Assembly: GCA_905250125.1 (NCBI GenBank)
Contig: CAJNOL010000022.1
Span: 1 to 64,000 of the forward strand
Length of the DNA: 64,000 nucleotides
Direction of reading: 5' to 3'
DNA from: Rotaria sordida
Taxonomy: Eukaryota; Rotifera; Eurotatoria; Philodinida; Philodinidae
A program made the translations under genes and the position numbers. Shown piece by piece: positions 1 through 12,030 of this stretch (position 1 is its first letter; every line of letters begins with the position of its first letter). The notes below the pieces were generated by a model. That model made no database searches. It was not told the origin of the DNA and saw only the letters and a list, made by a program, of their open reading frames with translations.

Positions 1-752
1 TGGATGCTCTCTAAAAAACTTATAATGCTTCAAAATCTGTAATAAATTGTCTTGCACTGACTTATCACTCAACTAGATTTTTACTGCTAGACATTTTCTA
101 TCTCTTGTACCTCACACAACAAATAGAAAAACTCTTCAAAATATTTGTGTTGTATATGCATACACTAGTCGACGAAAGAGAACTGATCGACGCTCTATAA
201 TTATGTAAAGATTGTAATGTAGGTTTTTATGTTGTTAGTTGTTTCAAGGAATATCATACTTTATTATATTTTTAACTGTTTTTTTATATTAACTTTCCTT
301 CACAAAATGTCATTGAATTGTTGTTTGCTATACTTCTTGGATGTGTATTTTGTTTCTGTTGTTTCAAAATAAACATCGTAGATCTTTAGCATTAAGTCTA
401 GATGAAAAAATTGTGAAAGACACTTTTCAATTATAATTGATTTTGTAAGCGACAATCAAACTTTTTTCTCTGAAAACAAAAAAAAGGTCGATCTTCAAAG
501 GATTGAAAAAAAAACAAAAAAACCCTAAACAACAATGAAGAATTTCTAGCATTAAGTTCTAGTATATTTTTTCTTTTATTTAGTTAATGTTTCTAAAGAA
601 AAGAACAGAACGAAAGACATATACACTGCATAAGGAACAATAATACATCATCAAAAAAAAATGAATGATGCAATAATAATAGTTAAAAGAAATCATATTT
701 TTTTGCTTTGTTCAATATGCGATAAAAAATAATCGACAAACAATTGATAATA
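1..752. other. AT-rich sequence downstream of CSNK2B, no gene seen
   Basis: This stretch lies beyond the stop codon of CSNK2B, which runs on the minus strand. It holds A and T homopolymers and many stop codons in all frames. I see no conserved protein, tRNA or clear repeat. Part of it is probably the 3' UTR of CSNK2B. Confidence 0.5.
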
Positions 753-1729
753 TCAATCTTTAATAAGTGGACGAGTTGCTGTAGTTGTTGTTGTTGTGGT
801 CGTAGCATTACCACCACCACCACCAGTCGCAGTATTTGAAACAACCGAAGTTGGATTCGGTTGTTTAAAATTAGCTGCTGCTTGATATTGCAATTGATAT
901 GCCATTGAATGAATTTTAAAACCATAAAGTCGAGCAACAAATTGATTTGTTGGTCGTTTTGGTCGATATTCTGGATGAACCATGAAGAGCATATGAGGAA
1001 AACCTGTACTGAAATATGCTCCATCAGTATGATGATGTCGGGAACTTTTTGGTGTATAAACATCCATACATTTTGGACAATAAAGTTTAACCATAGCTTC
1101 ACCTGGAACTTCAGATAAGCCAATCTATTGTGTAATCAAAGATTTATTACAGAAAAAAAAAAAAAATCTTTCGTACTGGTAACATTGGTTGATTGTCACA
1201 ATATATACGAGGACATAGACCGAAATCTCCATTTTGGAATTTCTCAAGCATTTGTGCTATGCCATTATTTGTAAGAATATAACGTGCATGTATCAGACCT
1301 GTTACAAAAATATGATTCGATTTATTTTTCTAAAATTAAAAATAAATTACCATAAAGCATTTCAGCAGCTTGTTCAATTAAATCTGATTGATTTGGATTT
1401 TCTTGATTATCAAGTTCATCATCAGGCTCAAGATCAAGAATCATATCAAGTGCTTGTCTATAATGTGGTACTTGTTCATTAAGACCCGTCTATGAGAAAC
1501 AATAATTTTAAATAAATAGATAAAAAACAAATTAAATTCGAGATTACAAATAACATACTAAATTAAATTTATCCTGTATATAATCTTCATCAACTTCACA
1601 AAAAAATTCATTACCACGAAGACCACAGAACCATGAAATCCATGAAACTGATATGAAAAAATATACTGAGACTTAGATGAGTTGACAAAAAAAAAAATAA
1701 TTTTATATACCTTCTTCGGACGAACTCAT
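753..1729 (-). CDS. CSNK2B: Casein kinase II regulatory subunit beta
   Basis: Regulatory beta subunit of protein kinase CK2, which dimerises through a zinc finger and binds two catalytic alpha subunits. Five exons in transcription order: 1729-1711, 1647-1559, 1489-1351, 1298-1177, 1124-753. Together they encode 246 residues; human CSNK2B has 215. The start MSSSEEVSWISWF, the acidic loop (LEPDDELD), and the zinc-binding pairs CPRVYC and LYCPKC are all present. The HPEYRPKRP and [14 protein letters not shown] segments are nearly identical to other animals. The C-terminus is extended by a Gly run and a Thr-rich run. Introns are 52-69 bases. The frame stays open upstream of the chosen ATG for more than 35 codons, Ser/Ala/Gly-rich, back to a possible acceptor near 1843. 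A longer N-terminus is therefore possible, but the conserved MSSSEE start is preferred. Confidence 0.96.
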
Positions 1730-2335
1730 CGAGCTTGATTTTGATTTAGCACCTCCGGCAGCAGCTGAAGACGACGAGTGATCGTCTTTTACAGTAGAAT
1801 TAGCTCCAGTCGAGGCCAGAACAACAATGCAAATAGAAATACCTGAAGGAAAATTTATTTTTCTTGCCTAATATAATTATCAACTTATGAAATTAAAAAA
1901 ACAATATGCTTTTTTTATTATACAATATATAAACACGCGACTTTAAAAAGAAACAAAATAGAATTTCATATTTTCATATCAACAATTGATAAAAATTTTC
2001 TTTCCATCGTTTTGCTCAAAAATAAACATGATTTAAATATACATTTGAAGGTTAGTAGGTGAGCAAATCTAGAAATCAAATATACCATAAATTTTAAAAA
2101 GAAGCATCTTACATAAATAAGATAGAAATATCATTGTTTTCTTTACATATATATATAATTCTATTAAATAAAGTCATACAACAATGTATCATCTGACAAA
2201 TACAAAAGGCAAAGGTTTAAAAAGCATGGGCAATACAACAAACACAAAATGATTGTAAAAAAAAGTGCATTGATTATCTTTTAAGAAGAGACAAGAAAAA
2301 AAAAGCCGAGCCAAGAAAATACGTTCGATTATCAT
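1730..2335. other. Gap between CSNK2B and the egghead-like gene
   Basis: On the minus strand this lies upstream of CSNK2B and downstream of the mannosyltransferase gene. The first 110 or so bases read as an open, Ser/Ala/Gly-rich extension of CSNK2B. The rest is AT-rich, with TATATATA near 2147, and I see no further coding signal. It should contain the CSNK2B 5' UTR and promoter. Confidence 0.5.
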
Positions 2336-3816
2336 TTAAATATTAACCGGTGGTTTTAATTGTTTATCCACAACATAAAATTTTCCTTTATCACTAAAAA
2401 GTCCCCATAAAACAGCAGTTATTTCGCATACAACAACAAATGGAATTGTTGCTAATGTAGCAACTATTCGTAATATAAATTGTGCATAACCTAAACGTAC
2501 TAATGAAAATGATCGAACGGCACCAATTATATATAAATAAATATTAACAGCACCAACATAATTTATAAGAAAATTTAATGTCCAATGTAATGGTATAGGA
2601 CATAATGGTGCAAGTATAACATTTAATGATGTTATTGGTAATGTAACCCATGAATAAAGTGCAATACCTAAACCAAGTCGAACACGAAGTGGTAATCGTA
2701 TATCATGAACAACAAGTAAAATTCCTTGTAACCATCGTTTACGTTGTTTAACAAAGTCTGCTAATGTAAATGGACTTTTTTCCCACATTTCACCTATATG
2801 AAAAACAAAAAAGAAATGTTATGTTTGTTTTTACTTTATCGTCTATTATAAATTTAATACTAACCTTCAATCCATCCAAATTTTTTATTTTTTGACATAG
2901 CTAACATAGCAAAATATGTATCTTCAGCTATTGAACCAGCACGTCCATTATCAAATGCAACATCAAATTCACAACCAGCACGACATACAACAAATGAACC
3001 TTTAAATAAAAATGGTGGTCGATGAAATTTTTTTAAACAAAATCTTAAACATCCTAAATCAACACCAACACGCATACTATCAGCTAATGTTGTTATATGA
3101 TTAACAATTGTTTCATTAGCATATGTTATAAGACCTTGTCCAATATCATATTCATTTGAATTAACAAAATTTAATATACCACGTATACAATTTTCTGTTA
3201 ATAATGTTTCTTCATCTAAATGTACAATAAAATCATCTGATGATAATTGATTAACATCAGGTTCTAATGCATATTGTAATGCACGTGATTTATATAAAGC
3301 ACCTGATTTTGTTCGATATGTATCTGGTACAACAACTTGACGTACCATATTAATTGGTAAATTATGTAGATTTATATATTTATCAGTTACAATTTCAATT
3401 TGAAAATTATCTAAACCAACTTTTGCACATGTTTCTAGATTTCTTTTAACATTTGTATTAACTAAATCTGGATAATCACCACGTGTTACAACACGTATAC
3501 GAATTTTTGGACCTAATAATGGTGAATTTAATAATTCAGGACGATCAGGAAATATATTATATAAAATTAAACCACATGTATGACATATAACTAATGGTAA
3601 TGGTAATAAAGATAATAGACGTATAAAATAAATAATTATTGTTAATAATAAACCATAATATTCAATTGGATTTGATATTAATACAATTAAATTTGATGAT
3701 ATTTTATTTAATGGAAATATATTTATACCACCGGCTATGATTTCAAATACGAAAATAAATATAATAAAACAACAAACATGAATTATATGACGACGATTTG
3801 ATGACGAAAATATCAT
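2336..3816 (-). CDS. egh: Egghead-type beta-1,4-mannosyltransferase (GT2)
   Basis: Predicted membrane glycosyltransferase. In Drosophila Egghead and C. elegans BRE-3 this family adds mannose to glucosylceramide, making the mactosylceramide core of invertebrate glycosphingolipids. Two exons, 3816-2865 and 2793-2336, are joined by a 71-base intron that splits the Gly codon in FGWIEGEMWEKSPF. The product is 469 residues; Drosophila Egghead is 457. It has hydrophobic segments near residues 11-30 and 53-90, a GT2 catalytic region with HLDEET (Asp201) and GSIAEDTYFA, and the QxxRW signature QRKRW at 334-338. Several further membrane segments follow to the C-terminus. The start is the first Met of a long open frame, with no acceptor near it. 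Family assignment is strong from the WIEGEMWEKSPFTL block; the substrate is inferred from the family. Confidence 0.93.
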
Positions 3817-5213
3817 TATTAATTTATTCAGTAGAAATCACACTGAACAATATTATTTCTTTCTAATAGTAAAAGAAACGAGAAAAAAAAAAGAAAAATA
3901 TATATATATATATCGATGAAATTTGCGTGTGTAGAATCTTAATGTAACCAAAACAACATACTAATAAATCACGAACGCAAAAGAACGGTGAAAAAATGAA
4001 GACAGAATTCTTTTACACGACATTATTGAGACAAGTCTCGCCTGACGACACTTTACTACGTAAACAACTTTGCACACATGCCCGTACCTGTTGTCAAATG
4101 TTGTTATGTGCACGGTTGCTAGCAAGAAATGTGTCGTGTTTTCTTTTATGGTATGTTCGAAATAAAACTACCTAGCATATTTATACAATATATATCTATG
4201 TTTGCTTTAGTACACATATCAAAAACTTTGATATTCCATTGAATAAATTGTAAAAAGTATTAAAAAAAAACATTTTCTATATAATAGACTGCGCCCCTGT
4301 AGAGATACTGATACTCACTTTCAACAATTAATCAATATTTGTCATCTATTGCTTTTTATACCCAAGGTTTATTTTGCGATGCAATATATTTAAATACGCC
4401 CTCTCTATTAAATTTCAGTGACGTAAAAAGACCAATCTATTTGTAATATTGACATTGATGATATTTTCTTTTTTGAAAGAGAAAAAAAAGAAGAGGAAGA
4501 TTCAAATGAGAAAAATATGCTAAAATCAGTATTTTATTTGACCTTAGAAAGAAAAAGCAGTATGCGAATAGAACAAAACGTGTTTTTTTTATCTAATAGG
4601 GAATACTAATAAAAATGAACAAGATCGCGAGTATTAAATAAAAGAAAAAAAAACAAATTCAATTTGTTATTCTGACCAACAAAATCAGTTAAAAAAAAAG
4701 AATAAAATGTAAAAGCCATAAGCATATAGTTTTTGTCAGTCGGATAGGATGTAGATAAATGATAAAGTATAAAACAAAATGGACTACATACACGAAACAG
4801 TATCAATGCATAAATTGTGTCAAAATAAAAAAAAATCTTTATTTGTTCTTTATTCTCTATCACATTACAACCAGTGCAAATGATTGTTTTAAGATTTATG
4901 ACGATAAATACATATAAAAATCGATTCACTTACCATATCTGATTTATATTTCTATGTATAGATAATTCATATTCTGACTTGAGGCACCGGACTAGATTTA
5001 TATCTGAAAAAGAAAAACACTATAATATGCGTAAGTAATCACCTCTTTATATGCATTAAAACTATAGTTTTCGAATAAATTCAAAAGATAATACGAACTC
5101 ATTCTTTCATTGTTTAATCATATAGAACAAAAAAAAAACAAGACAGAGCATAAACAAACATTGTTTTCTCAATGAATAGATATATTTACAAACATGTCAA
5201 TACGAATGTTCTA
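3817..5213. other. Intergenic, egghead-like to DNAJC8
   Basis: This contains the upstream region of the egghead-like gene, with an AT dinucleotide run near 3899-3912, and the 3' flank of DNAJC8. A minus-strand open frame of 107 codons lies at 4606-4929, but its composition is what AT-rich DNA gives by chance. I see no conserved feature. Confidence 0.5.
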
Positions 5214-8200
5214 TTAACGAGCTTCTGGTTTATATTTTGGTGGTTTAAATAACATTGGTGCTTTGCCTTTCACCGTATCTTTTGCTTTGGCAACTGTTTG
5301 AAATGATTTCCAACTATTAACACGTGTTTCACGACTTTCCTGAAAGATAAAACAAATATATGTTTTCTTGTAATTACACTAACGAGAGTAGTCTTCCAAC
5401 GGATTAATTGCTGTTGAGTCGAGACTATGTGTTCCATGTAGATCCTAATGAGCTACAGTGAGGGCCGAAAAAAGCCTGGACTTTTTTATTTTTACACATA
5501 AACGAATAGCAAGGATATTCTAAAAATTTTCTCTTATATCTATTTCTGTAGAGCTTTTTACGCTGATCATTTTGATAAAAAAACTTTTTGATTTGCATTG
5601 AGTAATGACAATGTTATAGTCAAAATACTAAACACTAGTAAATTGCAGGCGAAAAGTAGAGCACATTTTTAGTGTTTGGCTAATTTTTACGTTATTTTAC
5701 AACATCTGAAAGTTGTTCTATATACCATTCGATGCAGAATTTAACGGGCTACATTCTGGTAAAAAGTAATTATAATTATATTGTGGTTAATTAATTAATT
5801 AGTAGTTAATAATAATTAGCAATTACTTAATAAAATTTTAACTTTTTTTAAAATTCTAACTCTGCCATTCAAAAGAGCGTAAAAAACTGAACAAAGCTCT
5901 ATTATTATCATTTGGAAAGCAACAAATTTGGTGAGGTTTTAGGGTGATTTTCAGAGTATGCTCACTTGTAATTAGATATAGTATTCATTATTTTAATAAA
6001 TTCAATCATGAAACGACACATGAAATACGCGAAAATGGGCGCATTTTAAAGAGCATCATTTGCTCTTTCAAATGACATGTTGCTGCTTTCTGTGCAATAT
6101 TCTATACAAATGCTACAACGTCTTTAGTTGTAAAAAAAACTAATTTAAGCCATACTTTCCAGCCATATTTCTGTTATTTTACATTGTATATTTCGAAAGA
6201 CGTTGCAACATTTGTATAGAATATTGCGCAGAAAGCAGCGACATGTCATTTGAAAGAGTAAATGATGCTCTTTAAAATGCGCCCGTTTTCGCGTATTTCA
6301 TGTGTCATTTCATAATTGAATTTATTAAAATAATGAATACTATATCTAATTACAAGTGAGCATACTCTGAAAATCACCCTAAAACCTCACCAAATTTGTT
6401 GCTTTCCAAATGATAATAATAGAGCTTTGTTCAGTTTTTTACGCTCTTTTGAATGGCAGAGTTAGAATTTTAAAAAAAGTTAAAATTTTATTAAGTAATT
6501 GCTAATTATTATTAACTACTAATTAATTAATTAACCACAATATAATTATAATTACTTTTTACCAGAATGTAGCCCGTTAAATTCTGCATCGAATGGTATA
6601 TAGAACAACTTTCAGATGTTGTAAAATAACGTAAAAATTAGCCAAACACTAAAAATGTGCTCTACTTTTCGCCTGCAATTTACTAGTGTTTAGTATTTTG
6701 ACTATAACATTGTCATTACTCAATGCAAATCAAAAAGTTTTTTTATCAAAATGATCAGCGTAAAAAGCTCTACAGAAATAGATATAAGAGAAAATTTTTA
6801 GAATATCCTTGCTATTCGTTTATGTGTAAAAATAAAAAAGTCCAGGCTTTTTTCGGCCCTCACTGTATGAATACATTGGAAAGAGTTTGGAGCCTTAGTT
6901 TATTGTTACTGAGATACTACATTTGTACGATACTTTTTAAAGTTAATACCGTGATCCACTCAGAAACACAAGGAAAACTCATTTTCGAATTTCGACTTGA
7001 AATTTTCCATGGAGACTTAGCTCATCGAAAATAGTTTATTTGTAAAAGTTTCAGTTCATGTTGTAGTTTCTATTCTAAGATACAACTATGATAAAAGCTT
7101 TGTCTTTTACACTGTTCATATACAGCGATAGATTTTATGTTTTTATTGTAGGAAAGAAGTAAATCAAAAGACCAGAAACTTTTACAATAAACTATTCTGG
7201 TTAAGACTTGTCTCTAAGTAAAATTTCAAGTTGAAAACGAATTTTTCTAGTATTTCTGAGAGGAACTAAAATATTGATTTTAAAAAAATTCGTAAAAACG
7301 CATCATCTCAGCAGTAATAAAGCTAAGAGTCCAAACCATTTTCAGAGTATTCATAGCTCATTAGGACCTACATGTTGCACATAAGTCGAACTCAAATACG
7401 ATTAATTAGTTGGAAGACTTTTTTTGTAAGATCTTGCTTTAATTTTTTCTTTTAACTTACTTCATAATTTTTATCCCATTCTTTTCGTAATTTAGTTCTT
7501 TCTTCACGGTCGGTTGTTTCTTCTGCTTTTCGTTTTCGCTCTTCGGCTTTGTTTGATTCTTCTCGAACACGTAATCGTTCAATATCAGCAAATAATTTAC
7601 ATGTGACTGACCAAAGAGATTTTTTATACTAAAATATATTTTAATAGAAATATAAAAATAAAAAAAAACGAGAAAATTATAATCAAGAAAAACATTTACT
7701 CCTTCAGTAGTATCTTCTTCAATTGGTTGATTTTTATATTTGAGTCGTTTTTCTTGAATCTAAATATATATATATATTGAGAAAAATTCAAATTGAACAA
7801 AGTATCATGTATATAAATATATATATAAATAGAACAAAAAAGAAATGTTTAACTCACCAAATTGTCTGAATGATTGAACGAAACAATTCGTCGTACAATG
7901 CACACTAGAAGGAGGGTAAAAAAGGACCTATCGCTCGAGCGATCTCAATTCTTAGTCTTCCCAATTTTATGAAAGAGAATTATTTCTTTTCTTTTTCTTT
8001 TAAAATAATTAATAAAATACCAGAGAAAATAAGGGAAACGAAAAGATTGCAAAATATAGTCAAAGCAAAACTTACCATTTTGTCCACACGTTCTCGAGCT
8101 TCTTCAACAACTTCGAGACATTTTTTACGTTCTTTTTCATCTTCAAGCATTTTATATGCTTTATTAATTGCTAAAGAAAAAAATTAATAAAGATAGATTA

Positions 8201-10093
8201 CTTGAATTAAATTTTAAAAAAAATACTTTTTTTTTCCTCATGAATGATTAAATGAAAATTTATTATTTTAAATTAATTCATCAATATCCGCAGTTATAAA
8301 ATTTACTGTATGATGCATTGTTTTTCTAGTTATGTATCAGCTTAATATAATTCTCTTGTTTATAGGACAAAATGAAAAATATATGGAAGTTTTATTTGGA
8401 AATACAAAACATCAGACTTTAGTTATCATGTCAAATGACATTTCCAATATCTTGACGTGATAAGAAACAAATAAAAACTGAGACTGATATTAAATTACAG
8501 TCGACATTGTTAGATGTTTCTTCTATGAAGAAAATAATGAGAGGGCGATAATAAATTGAACTATATTTAACTGCAAGTTTTCAATTATTTACTATTCATA
8601 TAGAATATTCATTTATATATACAAAGATGAAGAATTTTAAACTCTACAAAACGGTATACTTCATTGTTATAACGAACCTTTTTTTTTTATTTCGATGCTA
8701 TGAAGACACTCTGACGTACACAGTATATCTCTACTACAGAAATAACAACAAAGGAAAATATTCTCGATGAAATCATCTATCTTTCAAAGTTCCAGATACA
8801 ATAAATGAGAAAAACAAACTAACGTAGTCTGATATAGAACGAAGTTCTGCATTTTTTTAATGCGTAAATAAGGACTTTTGCAACTGAACTTTAATTTGAA
8901 AAAAAAATTCATTGTGTAAAAATCATCATGAAGAATATTTTCAATTGCTTAGAAAAGCTTGCATATTCAAACGTAGATCATTCAAATAGAGTACCAAATT
9001 CTCTATCTTTTAATATAAAAAATTCTTTGCTTTTGAGATCTATCTCCATGCTTTTGCAAAATACAAATAACGATGCCTCGCAATTGAAATTCACAGTTTC
9101 GTAAAGCTTTATCTTTTGGCATATGAACGAATATTTTGTATAATTTTCAATGAGAGGAAAATTGCATTTACATGTAGTCCGATTCATTATGGCGTACCTA
9201 TTGTACTATGTCAGAAATTTAAATAAGCGTACTATTGATTCAAGTATGATTAAAAAAAACCATGAATGACATCAATAATTAAAATTTTGAAAGATCAATG
9301 CAGTTTACAAAAAAAACTTTGTATAAAGTTCTTGACAAGCCTCAAAATTTCGTAAAATGACATATAAAAGCTGAAAGAAACAAGAAATTTCGAAATGTCT
9401 GTCTGCATTGTAAATTTCAATAGATCTATAGTCATTAACAATAAAATGCAAAAAACTCAAATGACATTTAAAATGTCCCTGTACAAAAAAAAGAATGATA
9501 AATCATTTTTATCTTATTTAAAGGAAACATTTTAAATAATACATACATACCTTCAAAAGCAAGTGAAGCTCGATCAGTCATCGTAGGATTTTTATCCGGA
9601 TGAACAAGCATTGATAACTAAAAAATAATTATTCAGATTTAATAAGAAATATTAAAGATATTCTATATTTACACGTCGATATTGTTTCGCAATATCTTCA
9701 AACGATGTTGATGGATCAATTTGAAGTACCTAATAAGAAAATAATTCTAATATAGAAAAACAAAAATAAATCAAACATTAATTTTATACCTCATATGGAT
9801 TGAGATTAAAATATGTAGCACCGGGACGAAGAAGTCGATTAATTTGTTGTTCAGGTGTTAAGACAGAGTCACGTTTTTCAATTGCTTTAACCTATATAAA
9901 TACAAGAGATTTAATTAATTAATAATAATTCAAATTACAAATTCATTACTTCCGAATAAAATTGTTCATATGTTTCATCTTCTTGTTTTTTTGTAACACT
10001 ATATTCTTGGTTTATTGTTGTAGACTGTTCAGAACCTGATGAATTGAATAATAATGGCTCTTCTTTGATGGTTTGCTCAGTAGGCGAAGCCAT
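5214..10093 (-). CDS. DNAJC8: DnaJ homolog subfamily C member 8 (spliceosomal J protein)
   Basis: J-domain protein found with spliceosomes; it recruits Hsp70 through its J domain. Eight exons in transcription order: 10093-9950, 9891-9790, 9729-9673, 9617-9551, 8170-8076, 7759-7700, 7628-7461, 5339-5214, giving 272 residues (human 253). The conserved block RDSVLTPEQQINRL, then RPGATYFNLNPYEVLQID, leads into a J domain with HPD at 107-109. A charged coiled-coil tail ends in NYEESRETRVNSW and a PPKYKPEAR terminus, as in vertebrate DNAJC8. An alternative Met lies 17 codons upstream (10144). Acceptor-like AGs at 10111-10112 and 10125-10126 lie between the two, favouring the 10093 start. Introns 4 and 7 are unusually long (about 1.4 and 2.1 kb); intron 7 is filled by nested foldback elements. 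Confidence 0.95.
5391..7419. mobile_element. Old foldback element, interrupted by a younger one
   Basis: The left arm is 5391-5453 plus 6868 to about 7070. The right arm runs from about 7140 to 7419 as its reverse complement, with outer ends GTCTTCCAAC and GTTGGAAGAC. The arms match at roughly three bases in four, by eye, so the element is old. It lies in the last intron of DNAJC8. The left arm is split by the younger element at 5454-6867. The right arm keeps the uninterrupted site at 7354-7355, showing the original TA. I see no coding capacity. Confidence 0.75.
5454..6867. mobile_element. Long-arm Tc1/mariner-like foldback with TA duplication
   Basis: An inverted repeat of about 1414 bases. 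Each arm is near 670 bases, around a short centre (about 6126-6192). Both ends read TA followed by CAGTGAGGGCCGAAAAAA, resembling Tc1 ends (CAGTG...GGCC), and the TA is duplicated at insertion. The outer 550 or so bases of the arms look identical. The inner 120-150 bases carry about eight differences, all transitions. No transposase is encoded; the 103-codon open frame at 6723-7034 is arm sequence and is not thought to be a gene. Assignment to Tc1/mariner rests on end sequence and TA target only. Confidence 0.85.
8171..9550. other. Long DNAJC8 intron 4, no embedded gene seen
   Basis: About 1.38 kb of intron. It is AT-rich, with only short open frames such as 8978-9187 on the minus strand, which matches nothing I know. 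I see no convincing inverted repeat. Confidence 0.5.
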
Positions 10094-11649
10094 CAATAAT
10101 GTCTTATTCTCTAGAACAAAACTTCTAAAACGAAAATACCACAATATTAATAGTAATGATGCATGAAATTGAAATAAATAATAGTGAATGTGAAATACAC
10201 AGTTGAACTAAGAAAAGAAAAAACAACATTCGTTTATTATGGTGAACAAAAACCAATGATTATAATTTGACTACAACTAGTGTCATCTACTTACTCTCAG
10301 AAAAAAAACAATCGATAGTGGAAAATAATAAAGAAATTACTAGAATTTTTCTTGATAATAAAAAAGATTTTATATTGTTCAAAAAGAATTAGAATAAAAG
10401 ACATGTAAAGAAGAGGACACCACATGTCAAAACATGTCAAAATTATCAGCGACCAAAATAAATTTCTTTGCAAACAAACTTTTTATCTTTTGCATTACGA
10501 ACGAAACAGAGATTCTGTGTTCATGTGTATCTTTTATAAGTATGATGTTTGTTCTGAAGTTAATAAAAATTATATAAAAATATTTTTTTTTACAAACTTA
10601 ATAGTCTCTCGTAAATGTCGAAGATTAGGATGATTAAGATTATTAATCCTTCATTATTGTTTTGCGATCGAAGTAGATCGACTTGACAGTTTTTCATGTT
10701 GTACTACAACAATATTTGGTGTTTTGAATCATTGTTCTTTTCTAATCTATAGCCTTTTGTTGATGTATGATATCTTTATCATAATTCATAAATAGATCTA
10801 CGAGGAAGGAAAATGTAACTATGAATTCACATAAGCTCCACAACAGCTACGAACTTACTGGCATAATTTTTCATTATGTTAAAGCTACTCTCGATTGTCT
10901 TCTGAATGTTTGTTCAAATCGATTCGTTTGATTTGTTTGTATATCTATCGTTACTAGTAATGATTCACATTTTTCTTTCTACAGCCTGAAATTTGTAATT
11001 CTATTTTGATGAAAATCATATATTCATCGTATTTGTCGATTATAAATATAAGTTGTTTGCATTTTTTTCGTTTATATTTACTAACTAAACATACAGAAGT
11101 TGAAAATGATAGCAACTTCATTATTGTAATAGAGAAGCCATATTTTTATAGTTTTTAATCATGAAAAAAACGATACAGACAAAAATAACGATAAATGAAG
11201 AGAGAAATTGTCACTATTTTATTCACAAAATGATTATATATGTCAACATACGAGCGTATCTGTACCATTCTAGACTAAAGTAACTGAATCAATGATTTTT
11301 GTTTGTTGTATTTCAATGCTACTCTGAACATCGATTCAGACGATCTTTGCTCGATATTGTATACTTTCATGTTGTCGTTATGGTATATCATATGTTAATT
11401 ATTATGAAACGAATACCTAGATGTTTATAGCATACGAATGAATAACTTGAATGGAGGATAAACATCGATTGTTTTTATAATTTTCTATAGATGTCTTCGG
11501 GTGGACTCTAGAACAGTCACGAAGTTCTAAAATGAGAATAGTATCGAAAGATTAATCATTGTAAAACCTCAATACCATGTTGATAAAACAAAACTATTTT
11601 CAAGTAATTGCCCATATCGTCATTTAACCCAATCAAACAATATTATTCT
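10094..11649. other. Intergenic, upstream of DNAJC8
   Basis: Minus-strand 5' flank of DNAJC8. Possible splice acceptors lie at 10111-10112 and 10125-10126, just before the start codon. The rest is AT-rich, with no open frame longer than about 70 codons and no recognised repeat. Confidence 0.5.
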
Positions 11650-12030
11650 TTAATTGGGTTCAATCAACACGATTTGAAGGAAGAATTTTTGAACATATTT
11701 GAACTGTTTTAAAAAAATTTTTCTTGAAACTGTCTTTTCATATATGTATTCGATCAAAATATGAACTTGTGAATCATTATGACAAGTCGGTGTTACTTCC
11801 ATTTGCCATAGACGATCATTCTTGTAATCAATTCGTTTGATTTTACTGATACGAAACATGGAATAGATCGTGAAAGCTAGCTCTTCGTCTGTTTGGCAAT
11901 AATAAATATGGCGAATATTGACTAAAGATATCGATGACATTGAGAAATCAATGGCATTTACAAATAGATTACTGATTAAGATGAGGTTTGTTAGAATTCG
12001 ACAAGTGAAACTGAGACAATTGTGATGATT
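11650..12030 (-). pseudogene. Decayed arginine ADP-ribosyltransferase fragment
   Basis: The frame is open from the stop near 11650 to about 12030. From the upstream side it reads LTNLILISNLFVNAIDFS, which fits a worn version of the LISINSFLSTS strand of ARTC-like enzymes, then NIRHIYYCQTDEELAFTIYS and MFRISKIKRI. That fits the catalytic-loop region (acidic pair, then a beta strand with FRI). Bdelloids carry many such genes, often fused to TPR repeats. Here the segment between the two motifs is shortened. No N-terminal half, TPR repeats or intact start is seen. A 96-codon open frame starts at the Met at 11940 but would lack half the fold. I infer a gene remnant; the family call rests on motif memory. 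Confidence 0.45.

Noticed and set aside
683-1123. 146-codon minus frame overlapping CSNK2B
   Set aside because: Out-of-frame shadow of the last CSNK2B exon.
4606-4929. 107-codon minus frame
   Set aside because: Phe/Ile/Leu/Lys-rich translation of AT-rich DNA, with no splice context or known match.
6723-7034. 103-codon plus frame
   Set aside because: It is the right arm of the Tc1-like palindrome plus older foldback sequence, with no conserved motif.
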